From the NCBI GenBank assembly GCA_036389695.1, contig DASVWG010000407.1:1-23687 (forward strand): a DNA stretch of 23,687 nucleotides, read 5' to 3'. Position 1 is the first letter of the stretch, and the number at the start of each line of letters is the position of its first letter. Positions 7,066-13,969 of the stretch are shown in pieces. The translations under genes and the position numbers were made by a program. The notes under the pieces are model-generated. The model ran no database searches, had not been told where the DNA came from, and worked only from the letters and a program-made list of their open reading frames with translations. The stretch is from JALZHR01 sp036389695 (GTDB taxonomy: Bacteria > Acidobacteriota > Blastocatellia > Pyrinomonadales > Pyrinomonadaceae).

Positions 7066-8574
7066 ATGATTCTGTCAGTTATTCTTTCCGCGTTTTTTCT
7101 TTTTCAGATTCCGACGGCGACGCCCGCGCCGCGTCCGGCTGAAACTCCGAAACCTGCGCCGACCGCGCAAGCCGACGAGCCGCCCGTCGTCACGAAACAC
7201 ACGGCGAGGGCAGGGAATCGGACGCTGAATTACAACGTCACGACCGGCTTTATGCCGATTCGCAACGCGCAGACGGGCGAAGCCGAAGCGCGGATTTTCT
7301 TTATGGCTTACACTTTGGAAAATCCGCCCGCCAATCGCCCTTTGATGTTTTCGTTTAACGGCGGTCCCGGCTCGGCTTCGGTCTGGCTGCATATGGGCGC
7401 TTTAGGTCCGAAGCGCGTGAAAATGCTGGATGACGGCTTGATGCCGCCGCCGCCCTACCAGATGGAAGACAACGAGGCGACGTGGCTGACGGAAACGGAT
7501 TTGGTTTTTGTCGATACGGTCGGAACGGGTTATTCAAGAGCGACGAAACCGGAATTCGGCGCGAAATTTTTCAGCGTCAACGGCGACATCGAATCGGTCG
7601 GCGAGTTTATCAGGATGTATCTCGGACGCTACGAGCGCTGGTCGTCGCCGCTTTTTCTGGTCGGCGAAAGTTACGGCACGACGCGCGTTTCCGGTTTGTC
7701 GAATCATCTGTTTGAACGCGGAATCGGCTTGAACGGAATTCTGTTAGTTTCGACCGTGATGAATTTTCAGACGATTCGCTTTGCCGAAAACAACGATTTG
7801 CCGCTCGTTCTGATTCTGCCCTCGTATGCGACGACCGCGTGGTATCACAAACGCCTTTCGCCGCCGATGCAGGCAAAAACGGTCAAAGAAATCGCGCAGG
7901 AAGCCGAAAATTTCGCGATGAACGAATACCTGCCCGCGCTTGTCAGAATCGACCGCCTTTCGGCGGCGGAGCGAGCGAATCTGGCGGAAAAGTTCAGCCA
8001 GTTCACGGGCTTGAGCCGCGAATTTATCGAGCGCAATAATTTCCGCGTCGATTTGGGCGAGTTTAATAAAGAGCTTCTGCGCGACCGTCGCCGCACGACC
8101 GGACGCCTCGACAGCCGTTTTACCGGCATCGACCGCGACGCGGCGGGCGACAACGCCGAAAGTGACCCGAGCATGAACGCGATTCGCCCGCCTTACACTT
8201 CGGTTTTTAACGATTACGTGCGGCGCGAATTGAATTTTAAATCAGATTTGGAATATTACATCTTAGGCGGCGGCGTCGGAAATTGGAACTGGAACACCGA
8301 CAACGGTTACGCCGACACTTCGATGCGACTGAAAGCCGCGATGTCGAAAAACCCGTATATGAAAGTGCTGCTCGCCAACGGTTATTACGACATGGCGACG
8401 CCGTTTTTCGCCGCCGAATACACCGTCTCGGCGATGAATCTCGATCCGCAGCTGCGCCAGAATGTCACCTTCACATACTACGAAGCCGGGCATATGATGT
8501 ATATCGAAAAAAATTCTCTGCGAAAATTAAAGGAAGACGCGGCGGCGTTTATCCAAAGCGCAATGCGGAGATGA
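7066..8574 (+). CDS. S10 family serine carboxypeptidase-like protein, exported
   Basis: This gene encodes 502 residues. Residues 1-16 are hydrophobic and followed by a Pro/Ala/Thr-rich stretch, consistent with export. The S10 alpha/beta-hydrolase motifs appear in order: oxyanion loop NGGPGSAS (98-105), nucleophile in VGESYG (Ser202), acid Asp442 in NGYYDMATP, and His476 in AGHMMY. All three catalytic residues are present, so it is probably active in removing C-terminal amino acids from peptides; S10 enzymes work best at acidic pH. Bacterial members of this length are common in Acidobacteriota. No strong Shine-Dalgarno precedes the ATG. The gene ends exactly where the 8575 heptamer array begins and is convergent with the M28 peptidase gene. 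Confidence 0.92.
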   Translation: MILSVILSAFFLFQIPTATPAPRPAETPKPAPTAQADEPPVVTKHTARAGNRTLNYNVTTGFMPIRNAQTGEAEARIFFMAYTLENPPANRPLMFSFNGGPGSASVWLHMGALGPKRVKMLDDGLMPPPPYQMEDNEATWLTETDLVFVDTVGTGYSRATKPEFGAKFFSVNGDIESVGEFIRMYLGRYERWSSPLFLVGESYGTTRVSGLSNHLFERGIGLNGILLVSTVMNFQTIRFAENNDLPLVLILPSYATTAWYHKRLSPPMQAKTVKEIAQEAENFAMNEYLPALVRIDRLSAAERANLAEKFSQFTGLSREFIERNNFRVDLGEFNKELLRDRRRTTGRLDSRFTGIDRDAAGDNAESDPSMNAIRPPYTSVFNDYVRRELNFKSDLEYYILGGGVGNWNWNTDNGYADTSMRLKAAMSKNPYMKVLLANGYYDMATPFFAAEYTVSAMNLDPQLRQNVTFTYYEAGHMMYIEKNSLRKLKEDAAAFIQSAMRR

Positions 8575-8709
8575 GTGAATCGTGAATAGTGAATCGTGAA
8601 TCGTGAATAGTAAATCGTGAATAGTAAATCGTGAATAGAAAGAATCCACAGTTAACCACTCAATTCTTTCTATTTACTATTTACTATTCACGATTCACGA
8701 TTCACGATT
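8575..8709. repeat. Heptamer-word foldback array, family 2 (GTGAATC/GTGAATA/GTAAATC)
   Basis: Nine consecutive 7-base words occupy 8575-8637 (GTGAATC, GTGAATA or GTAAATC), then GAAAGAAT at 8638-8645. After a 17-base loop (8646-8662) the complement follows: 8663-8670 pairs exactly with GAAAGAAT, and about five complementary words follow to 8707. The stem is 40 bp or longer with a few mismatches, some G:U. It fills the whole gap between two convergent peptidase genes. The left array begins on the base after the S10 stop; the M28 stop codon (8710-8712) lies in a degenerate GTGAAATC word. Confidence 0.9.
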
Positions 8710-9549
8710 TCACTTTCTAAAATCGGCGCAGCCTTTTGTCTCAATTTTCGCCAGATAGGTCAGCCCGTAGCGATAGCCGATGAAAACGCTCTGTGTGTTG
8801 ACGTTTTCGACTTTGTCGCGCGCCGTGTGCAGATATTCCTGCCAGTCTCCCGTCATGCCGTGAAGCGAAATGGCAGGAATTTTTTGCTGGCGGAAGGAAT
8901 CGGAATCCGAGCTGGCGTTTTGGATTGCGGCAACGGAAAAGGGAATTTTCATTTCTTTTGAAGTTTCCTTCGCCAGCTCAATCAATTTCGTGTCTGAGAT
9001 ATTGGTCATTGCCTGCGGGTATGTGAGACCGAAGCTGTCGAAATTGACCATCGCGCAATATTGCTCGCGCTTTTCTTTCGGAATCGCGCCAGCCATTTCT
9101 CTGGAGCCTAAAAGCCCGAGTTCTTCTTTACCGAAAGCGGCGAAAACGTAAGTCTTCTGCGTGTCGAAACCCTTTATCGTGCGGTAGAGATTGGCAACGA
9201 TAACGACGCCCGTCCAGTTGTCAATCGCGCCGCAGCCGTCGCTGACTTTGTCGTAATGCGCGCCGACGACGACCGTTTCTTCGGTTTTGCCCTTTTTCGT
9301 GACGATGATGTTTTCGATATTTTTTATTTTTTCAACCTTAATATCGGCGTCGGGCGCGCCCATTTTTTTGAACAATTTTTTGACGGATTCGAGCCGCTCG
9401 TTATCTTTGCAGGTATTTGCGGCGATGTCTTCCTTGATGTCCGCTTCGGTCGAAATTTTCGCGCCGCTTTGCGCCAGCGCGCCGATTGTCGCAGACGACA
9501 GTAAAAATAAAGCTAAGATTAAATTCTTAAAGTGTTTGTATTTATTCAC
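8710..9549 (-). CDS. M28 family zinc peptidase (aminopeptidase-like), exported
   Basis: I choose the GTG at 9547-9549 because AAGGAA (9555-9560) lies 5 bases upstream; the longer frame begins with a TTG at 9567. The product is about 279 residues. A signal peptide (core LILALFLLSSATIGALAQ) is followed by the M28 domain. The metal-site residues are visible: His98 in GAHYD, Asp110 in AIDNWTG, Glu142-Glu143 in FGKEELG, Asp171 in NFDSFG and His241 in EYLHTARD. All five are intact, so a two-zinc aminopeptidase activity is likely. There is no PA or C-terminal domain, so this is a compact member. It is convergent with the S10 gene and separated from it only by the heptamer foldback array. Confidence 0.92.
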   Translation of the reverse strand: MNKYKHFKNLILALFLLSSATIGALAQSGAKISTEADIKEDIAANTCKDNERLESVKKLFKKMGAPDADIKVEKIKNIENIIVTKKGKTEETVVVGAHYDKVSDGCGAIDNWTGVVIVANLYRTIKGFDTQKTYVFAAFGKEELGLLGSREMAGAIPKEKREQYCAMVNFDSFGLTYPQAMTNISDTKLIELAKETSKEMKIPFSVAAIQNASSDSDSFRQQKIPAISLHGMTGDWQEYLHTARDKVENVNTQSVFIGYRYGLTYLAKIETKGCADFRK

Positions 9550-9554
9550 TATAT

Positions 9555-9560
9555 TTCCTT
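9555..9560 (-). promoter_or_regulatory. Ribosome binding site supporting a GTG start for the M28 gene
   Basis: AAGGAA on the minus strand, 5 bases before GTG at 9549. It lies inside the first codons of the longer TTG-started frame, which makes that frame unlikely. Confidence 0.6.
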
Positions 9561-9628
9561 TTTTCAAAAGATTTATAGTTTATGATAACACCGGCTCGGC
9601 GAATTAAAAAAATTCCGGCGCGCGTTTA

Positions 9629-9662
9629 AAAACCGGAAGAATCGTTAAATCCTTCCGGTTTT
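9629..9662 (-). terminator. Intrinsic terminator of the DUF2382 operon
   Basis: 11-base arms 9629-9639 (AAAACCGGAAG) and 9652-9662 pair exactly around a 12-base loop. On the minus strand the stem is followed by a T run (TTTTTAAA). It sits 20 bases after the WGxxGxxG gene stop and before the M28 gene, so it should end the 11394-9683 operon. Confidence 0.8.
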
Positions 9663-9682
9663 CATATTTTTTTTATTTGTAA

Positions 9683-9994
9683 TTAATGAACGGTATTTCT
9701 GCCGGTAGCGGGTTGGCTTGCGTCTCGAAATTCCTGAACTTCGACTTTGCGTCGCTTCGGAATCAAGCCCGCAAGTCCGAGCAAGCCGAGCAAGCCGAGC
9801 CAGCCCCAATCGAAACCATTGTCGCGCTCGACGACGCGCGTCGTCTCGGTTCTGTTATCATTGCCCCGGTCAGCTCTGCCGTTGGCGTTGCCGTTCGTGT
9901 TCGGCTGGGCGTATACCATACAAGCCATTATCACGATTAAAAGCAGCGTGATAACCCCGTATCTGATAAATCTTACAACATCTAAAATTTCCAT
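9683..9994 (-). CDS. WGxxGxxG-type small membrane protein
   Basis: The ATG at 9992-9994 has a near-perfect Shine-Dalgarno (AAGGAGGG, 10001-10008, 6-base spacer), so the longer frame to 10036 is rejected. The product is about 103 residues. An N-terminal hydrophobic segment (YGVITLLLIVIMACMVYAQ) acts as signal or anchor. An Asn/Arg/Asp-rich linker follows. Then comes a short glycine-periodic helix in which W-G is followed by glycine every third residue (WGWLGLLGLLGLAGL), capped by IPKRR. This matches the WGxxGxxG family, small proteins found in cyanobacteria and other bacteria. The C-terminal ~25 residues after the RR are polar. It is last in an operon with two DUF2382 genes; a stress or envelope role is inferred from context only. 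Confidence 0.75.
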   Translation of the reverse strand: MEILDVVRFIRYGVITLLLIVIMACMVYAQPNTNGNANGRADRGNDNRTETTRVVERDNGFDWGWLGLLGLLGLAGLIPKRRKVEVQEFRDASQPATGRNTVH

Positions 9995-10000
9995 AATTAT

Positions 10001-10008
10001 CCCTCCTT
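10001..10008 (-). promoter_or_regulatory. Strong ribosome binding site for the WGxxGxxG gene
   Basis: AAGGAGGG on the minus strand with a 6-base spacer to the ATG at 9994. It decides the start codon and suggests high translation. Confidence 0.8.
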
Positions 10009-10053
10009 GTTTTTTCAGGCGAATCGCGATTGACACGTTCGCAAAAATAAAAT

Positions 10054-10908
10054 TCAGCTTGTTGCGCCGCGCATATTAACGTCTTCGCTATTGTCGATGT
10101 CGGAATTAATTTCTTCGACTTCGACCTCATTGCGGCGGACGGTTTCGTGAACCGTCTCGACGTGTTCGGTCACATTTTTCCCGATGACGATTTCTTCGAC
10201 GACGCGCGCCTGTTTTCCGACGACCGGAACTTCGGCGTGTTCGGTGATGACGAGTTCGCCTTCGCGGAAATTCTGCAAATCGGCGTCGGTCACTTCGCGA
10301 TTGACCGGACGGCGATTGACGACGATATGTTCTTCGCGTAAACGCAAGTTTGCTTCGACCGGTTTTTCGACGATGCGGCTGCGCAGGCGCGCGCCGCCGC
10401 GCTGGACAACCTGTTTGCCGACCTGAAGCTGTTCTTCGATAACCGGAATCGAAGTTTGATTCTGATTATTAACCGCGTTTGGCGCTGTTTCCGTTGCGAC
10501 ATTCGGCGCGGCTAAATTTTGTTGATTGGACTCGCCGGTGAAGTCTTGCTGATTGTATCGCGCGGCGTGCGCGTCGACATCAATCGCGCCGTGGCGGTCG
10601 AGAATCGCGGCGGCTTCCATCGCTCTTTCCGGCGAATCGACCTCGACGCTGATAATCGCGTCGGCATCGTGCGCGGCGTTGGCGTAATTTCTCGCCGTTT
10701 GTTTATCGCCGCCGAACAACGAATTGAAAAAATTGCTGATGCTTTCGCCGACGCCCGTTTCGGTGACGACGATTTGCGTCGAATTATCGCCGAATTTGCG
10801 GTTTGAAACGTCTATGTTTTCGCGCAAAAATCCTCTTTCGATTAACTCGACCTTCGCCGCGCCCGCGCTGCTTCTGTTATCAAATAAACCTACGACTGTG
10901 TGTGTCAT
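10054..10908 (-). CDS. General stress 17M-like plus DUF2382 (YsnF/AvaK) protein
   Basis: This gene encodes 284 residues with two domains. Residues 1 to about 115 (THTVVGLFDNRSSAGAAKVELIERGF ... ISVEVDSPERAMEAAAILDRHGA) match the N-terminal ferredoxin-like fold of 17M-type general stress proteins. After a low-complexity Gln/Asn/Ala linker (about 120-155), residues about 155-270 match DUF2382, the YsnF/AvaK conserved domain, with its 'VNRRPVNREVTDAD' and 'EEIVIGKNVTEHVETVHETVRRNEVEVEE' segments. DUF2382 proteins are stress-linked in several phyla, but the biochemical role is unknown. No signal peptide, so cytoplasmic. A G-rich ribosome site (GGGGGA) precedes the ATG. The gene starts 30 bases after the short DUF2382 gene. 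Confidence 0.85.
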   Translation of the reverse strand: MTHTVVGLFDNRSSAGAAKVELIERGFLRENIDVSNRKFGDNSTQIVVTETGVGESISNFFNSLFGGDKQTARNYANAAHDADAIISVEVDSPERAMEAAAILDRHGAIDVDAHAARYNQQDFTGESNQQNLAAPNVATETAPNAVNNQNQTSIPVIEEQLQVGKQVVQRGGARLRSRIVEKPVEANLRLREEHIVVNRRPVNREVTDADLQNFREGELVITEHAEVPVVGKQARVVEEIVIGKNVTEHVETVHETVRRNEVEVEEINSDIDNSEDVNMRGATS

Positions 10909-10938
10909 TTAAATTCCCCCTTTCCGAAAATTTAATTT

Positions 10939-11394
10939 TTAGACGCCTTTCTCGCGACTCAAATTTTCATCTGCCGCCGTGCGACTGATTTCCACTTCCT
11001 CTTTCATTAAAGTGATTTGCTGCGGCTTGTGTTCTTCGATTACCTGTTTGCGAACGCGCAATTCTTCGACCAGCACGAGCCGTTTTTGATAAAAAACCTG
11101 TTCTTCGACGACTGGAATAATCATCGTGTCGCCTTCGTGCCGCACCTGCGGCGTCGCGTCAACCACCTTGTTAATCGGCACGCGCTCGACATCGACCTGC
11201 TCGCGCAAAAACGGCACGTCGATAAGCTCTTCGTGCTGGCTGACGCGCTTCGAGATGCGCACCTTTCCGGTTTCCACAATCTTTTTATCAAACGTCACCT
11301 GCTCGTGGATGACCGGAATCACCAGCCCTGCATTATCGGCTGGCGTCTGATTCTGCTGCGCTGCCGCATTTGCGCTCTCTGCCGGGTTTGCCAT
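10939..11394 (-). CDS. Short DUF2382 (YsnF/AvaK) domain protein
   Basis: This gene encodes 151 residues. AAGGAG (11401-11406) lies 6 bases before the ATG. An Ala/Asn/Gln-rich N-terminus (to about residue 25) leads into one DUF2382 domain made of repeated beta units beginning 'IPVIHEQVTFDKKIVETGKVRI' and 'IPVVEEQVFYQKRLVLVEELRV', with 'LREQVDVERVPINKVVD' between. The two halves look like an internal duplication. No signal peptide. It is the first gene of the operon, and its product could pair with the DUF2382 half of the next protein, since the beta units are alike; that is inference. Confidence 0.85.
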   Translation of the reverse strand: MANPAESANAAAQQNQTPADNAGLVIPVIHEQVTFDKKIVETGKVRISKRVSQHEELIDVPFLREQVDVERVPINKVVDATPQVRHEGDTMIIPVVEEQVFYQKRLVLVEELRVRKQVIEEHKPQQITLMKEEVEISRTAADENLSREKGV

Positions 11395-11678
11395 TATTTT
11401 CTCCTTTAATAAAGTGAACTAATGTCGCTGCAATGTTTTTGCACTCAGCAACTTACGTTCCATTTCCGCGCCGCGCCGCGAAAAAAGGGAATCGAAAAAT
11501 TCCTAAGTTGTTTTAGGGTTTTTATTTAGAGGAATTGAAACGTCGGCAAATTTTATCTGCGCGAGGTTATTAAAAATAATTAAAAATGCGTCGATTGTAT
11601 CGAATCAATTCAAAGTGTAAGCATCTGATTTTAATTTAATTGTGGTATGTATATTCTATATGTATAATTTTTTATGGA
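11395..11678. other. Divergent intergenic region between the DUF2382 operon and brnT
   Basis: No gene is seen in these 284 bases. The region has a GC-rich patch of CG-dinucleotide repeats (about 11469-11483) inside otherwise AT-rich DNA. A minus-strand TACAAT near 11600 could be a -10 for the DUF2382 operon, but no -35 box with good spacing is visible. The brnT promoter at 11640-11668 is listed separately. Confidence 0.5.
11640..11668 (+). promoter_or_regulatory. Candidate brnT promoter (TTGTGG-17-TATAAT)
   Basis: A perfect TATAAT at 11663-11668 lies 17 bases after TTGTGG (11640-11645, three of six matches). Transcription would start near 11675, only about 4 bases before the ATG at 11679. 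That fits a leaderless toxin mRNA and argues against the TTG start at 11640. The RHH antitoxin probably binds here, but I see no clear palindromic operator. Confidence 0.45.
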
Positions 11679-11963
11679 ATGTTTGTCTGGGATGAATCGA
11701 AAAGGGAACGCGTGATTAAAGAGCACGGAGTAGATTTTGACGGAATTACGGATATTTTTGCAGACCCGTTTTCGATTGATTATGAAGATTACGAACATTC
11801 CGAAGATGATGAAACGCGCTACGGCAAAATCGGAAAAACTGTCGAGTTTGGTTTAGTTGTTTTGATTTACAGCGTCAGAGACGAAGAAATTCGATTTATT
11901 ACCGCCCGCCGCGCCGAAAAATGGATGGTCAATGAGTATGAGCAGCAACGAAAAAGATATTAA
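11679..11963 (+). CDS. brnT: BrnT-family toxin (DUF497)
   Basis: From the ATG at 11679 the product has 94 residues, the usual BrnT length; the 13 extra residues from a TTG at 11640 are unrelated to the family and overlap a promoter. Family features are clear: N-terminal F-x-WDESKR, then KEHGVDFDGI, IFADPFSI, then RYGKIGKTV, and the C-terminal 'IRFITARRAEKWMVNEYE'. BrnT is a ribonuclease toxin with a RelE-like fold that cleaves RNA and slows growth under stress. The toxin gene comes first and overlaps the antitoxin gene by about 30 bases, the standard brnTA order, implying coupled translation. Confidence 0.88.
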   Translation: MFVWDESKRERVIKEHGVDFDGITDIFADPFSIDYEDYEHSEDDETRYGKIGKTVEFGLVVLIYSVRDEEIRFITARRAEKWMVNEYEQQRKRY

Positions 11964-12351
11964 CGAAGGTATCGATTTTAGCGAAAAAAAATTCAAACAA
12001 AGATTTAAGCAAATTGACCGCGAGCAGCTTCCCGCGATTGTGCGAAATGCTTCTGCGCGCGAATCGAAAAGCCGCATCACGATTCATCTGGACTCGAATG
12101 TTATAAATTATTTTAAAGAACTCGCCGAAAAAACGGATGAAGGATACCAAACCTTAATCAATCGCGCTTTGCGACAATTTGTTGACAATCAATCCTTAAC
12201 AACACGAATTTTTGATGAGCTTGATAAGGAGATGTTTATGACCTGTTCCGGCTTTGATATAGAATCAAAAGTTTCTGAATGGTTGAAACAATCAATTTTG
12301 AATGACAAGTCGTTTTTATCCAAACTCGAAGAAGCGATGCACAAGCAGTAA
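11932..12351 (+). CDS. brnA: BrnA-family antitoxin with C-terminal extension
   Basis: This gene encodes up to 139 residues; the start could be the ATG at 11932 or at 11938, both inside the end of brnT. Residues about 48-88 (SRITIHLDSNVINYFKELAE...GYQTLINRALRQFV) are the ribbon-helix-helix DNA-binding core typical of BrnA, which neutralises BrnT and represses the operon. The N-terminal part (SEKKFKQRFKQIDREQLPAIV) is the toxin-contacting region in relatives. About 50 residues follow the RHH core (SLTTRIFDELDKEMF...LEEAMHKQ), longer than the usual BrnA tail. They look helical, with no known domain. Confidence 0.82.
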   Translation: MSMSSNEKDINEGIDFSEKKFKQRFKQIDREQLPAIVRNASARESKSRITIHLDSNVINYFKELAEKTDEGYQTLINRALRQFVDNQSLTTRIFDELDKEMFMTCSGFDIESKVSEWLKQSILNDKSFLSKLEEAMHKQ

Positions 12352-12377
12352 ATCGACTTTTTAAAATTAGCTGAAAA

Positions 12378-12872
12378 TTAATTTTTATGTTCGGTTTTGC
12401 CCGCCAGCAGATTGACGGCGTGTCCGAGCACCGGTTTGATGATGTCGAAGCATTCGCGGACGGCGTTTGGTGAGCCGGGAAGATTGATAATCAGACTGCT
12501 GCCGAGCGTGCCGCAGACGCCGCGCGAAAGCATCGCCGTCGGCGTGTTTTGCAGGCTGCCGAGGCGCATCGCTTCCGCCATCCCGGGCACTTCTTTTTCG
12601 ATGACGGCGCGCGTCGCTTCGGGCGTGTTGTCGCGCGGCGCGAGTCCGGTTCCGCCGGTCGTCAAAATCAAATTCACGTCTTCGCGCGCGGCTTGCGTCT
12701 TTAAAGTTTCGACAATCGTTTCCGTATCGTCCGTGACGATGATTTTGTCGACGACTTCCGCGCCCGTCGCCAAAAGCAGCCCGACTAAGGTGACGCCCGA
12801 CAAATCGTCTTTTTCGCCGCGCGAATCGCTGACGGTGATGACGATGGCTTTGATTTGAGTCTGATTCGGCAT
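12378..12872 (-). CDS. mogA: Molybdopterin adenylyltransferase (MogA/MoaB family)
   Basis: I start at the ATG at 12870-12872, giving 164 residues; a TTG two codons upstream is possible. The MoCF_biosynth domain fills the protein. Signature segments are ITVSDSRG (start of fold), LTTGGTGLAPRD (nucleotide/pterin loop) and the C-terminal LPGSPNAVREC. The enzyme adenylates molybdopterin before metal insertion, in the cytoplasm. No other moa/moe gene is in the window, so the pathway is scattered. It lies 49 bases downstream of the DUF5694-like gene and may be co-transcribed. It converges on brnA with a 26-base gap and no clear terminator. MogA versus MoaB cannot be separated from sequence alone. 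Confidence 0.88.
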   Translation of the reverse strand: MPNQTQIKAIVITVSDSRGEKDDLSGVTLVGLLLATGAEVVDKIIVTDDTETIVETLKTQAAREDVNLILTTGGTGLAPRDNTPEATRAVIEKEVPGMAEAMRLGSLQNTPTAMLSRGVCGTLGSSLIINLPGSPNAVRECFDIIKPVLGHAVNLLAGKTEHKN

Positions 12873-12921
12873 ATTCAATTACAGATACGAAAAACGGCGG
12901 CGAAAAGTTTGGCGGCGCGCG

Positions 12922-13770
12922 TTACTTCTTTTGCAAATATTTCAAAGGGCTTTCGACATTATAAAAGCCCGATTCCCTGGCAAATTGATTCAGCAGCTTA
13001 ACGTGTCCCGCGCCGTAAATAACCAGAACGCGGTCGCTTGGCGAATCGGTGAGGCGGATAATGTTGGTCAGGATTTTCATATTTCTGCCGTACCACCACG
13101 AAACGTAATTCGCGCCCGGATAATCCGCGCCGCGCCCGATGCGTATAAAATCGAAATATACGGCGTGGTCTCGCTCGCTTCGCGCCGGTTGATTGAGAGC
13201 GATATATTGGTCGAGGATGGGAAGCGCCAGTAATTTTTCGCTTTCCGCATCGACGCGTTTCTTCAAATCCTGATATATGTCTTTGAGAAATTTATTCATC
13301 TCGGGGTCTTTGGCGGCGAATTTTTCGTAGTTGTAGGCGTCGCTGTAATCGGGCACGCCCCAATCGACGCAGTAAATCTTTTTATGTCCCAGCTCTTTCG
13401 CCAGACGAAAGCCCAACTGGTTGGTTTCGTTTTTGGTGAGCTGGTAATTTCCCGCCAGATATTTATTGTAAAGCTCGTTGGCTTTCGCTTCGTCTTCGGT
13501 GTCGATTTCGACGACGATTTTGGTCGGCTTAAACTTTTTCAGCTTTTCGATAAGCACGGCAATCTGTTTCTGGCGTTCAGGCGCCAGCACGTCGAAAACT
13601 TTCGCTTTGACGATGTTGTTTCCCTGAGCGCCCAAATGCTGGCTTCCCAGAATCATCAGCGTCGGTTTAGCCTTCGCCGCTCTATCGACAATCCCGATTT
13701 GAGCATCGACCGTTAAAACCTGACAAAAAAGAAAGCAGACAAGCAGGCAGAATTTTTCACGCGGCTTCAT
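12922..13770 (-). CDS. Exported DUF5694-like protein (TraB/GxxH-type fold)
   Basis: This gene encodes 282 residues; the ATG is preceded by GAGGAG with 7 bases spacing. Residues 1-23 form a signal peptide. The body matches the DUF5694 pattern: 'PTLMILGSQHLG' near the start, 'FKPTKIVVEIDTE', then 'NQLGFRLAKELGHKKIYCVD', and a late 'RVLVIYGAGHVKLL'. The two 'G-x-x-H' motifs, far apart, recall TraB/PrgY and Tiki-type folds, some of which are metal peptidases; catalysis here is not shown. The function is unknown. A candidate promoter lies at 13792-13819. Confidence 0.78.
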   Translation of the reverse strand: MKPREKFCLLVCFLFCQVLTVDAQIGIVDRAAKAKPTLMILGSQHLGAQGNNIVKAKVFDVLAPERQKQIAVLIEKLKKFKPTKIVVEIDTEDEAKANELYNKYLAGNYQLTKNETNQLGFRLAKELGHKKIYCVDWGVPDYSDAYNYEKFAAKDPEMNKFLKDIYQDLKKRVDAESEKLLALPILDQYIALNQPARSERDHAVYFDFIRIGRGADYPGANYVSWWYGRNMKILTNIIRLTDSPSDRVLVIYGAGHVKLLNQFARESGFYNVESPLKYLQKK

Positions 13771-13791
13771 AGAACAACTCCTCGAAAATAC

Positions 13792-13819
13792 AGTTTATTT
13801 CAGTAAATAAGAATCTCAA
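13792..13819 (-). promoter_or_regulatory. Candidate promoter for the DUF5694-like gene
   Basis: On the minus strand TTGAGA (13814-13819) and TAAACT (13792-13797) are 16 bases apart, matching consensus at five and four of six positions. The start would be near 13785, leaving about 15 bases of leader with the GAGGAG site at its head. Confidence 0.4.
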
Positions 13820-13898
13820 TTTATAAACACCGCAAAAGCCGGGTTTATGACGGGAAACTTATCTCGAGACAGGCGATGATAAAGTTTATCTGTTTAAC

Positions 13899-13968
13899 TG
13901 ATAGTTGATAACTGATAACTGATAACTATTTTTATCTTTAACTATCAGTTACCAGTTATCAACTATCA
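13899..13968. repeat. Heptamer-word foldback array, family 3 (TGATAAC/TGATAGT), copy 1
   Basis: Four words occupy 13899-13926 (one TGATAGT, three TGATAAC). Four complementary words occupy 13941-13968. The loop is 14 bases. Twenty-five of 28 positions pair; one word has an internal change and the innermost differs at two bases. The right arm directly abuts the glgC stop codon: on the minus strand glgC ends GAA-TAA-C followed by the first TGATAGT word, so the stop lies in a partial repeat word. Confidence 0.9.
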
Positions 13969-13969
13969 G

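Noticed and set aside
8575..8709. Possible CRISPR array from regular repeats
   Set aside because: Repeats are 7 bases with no spacers and form a foldback; there are no cas genes.
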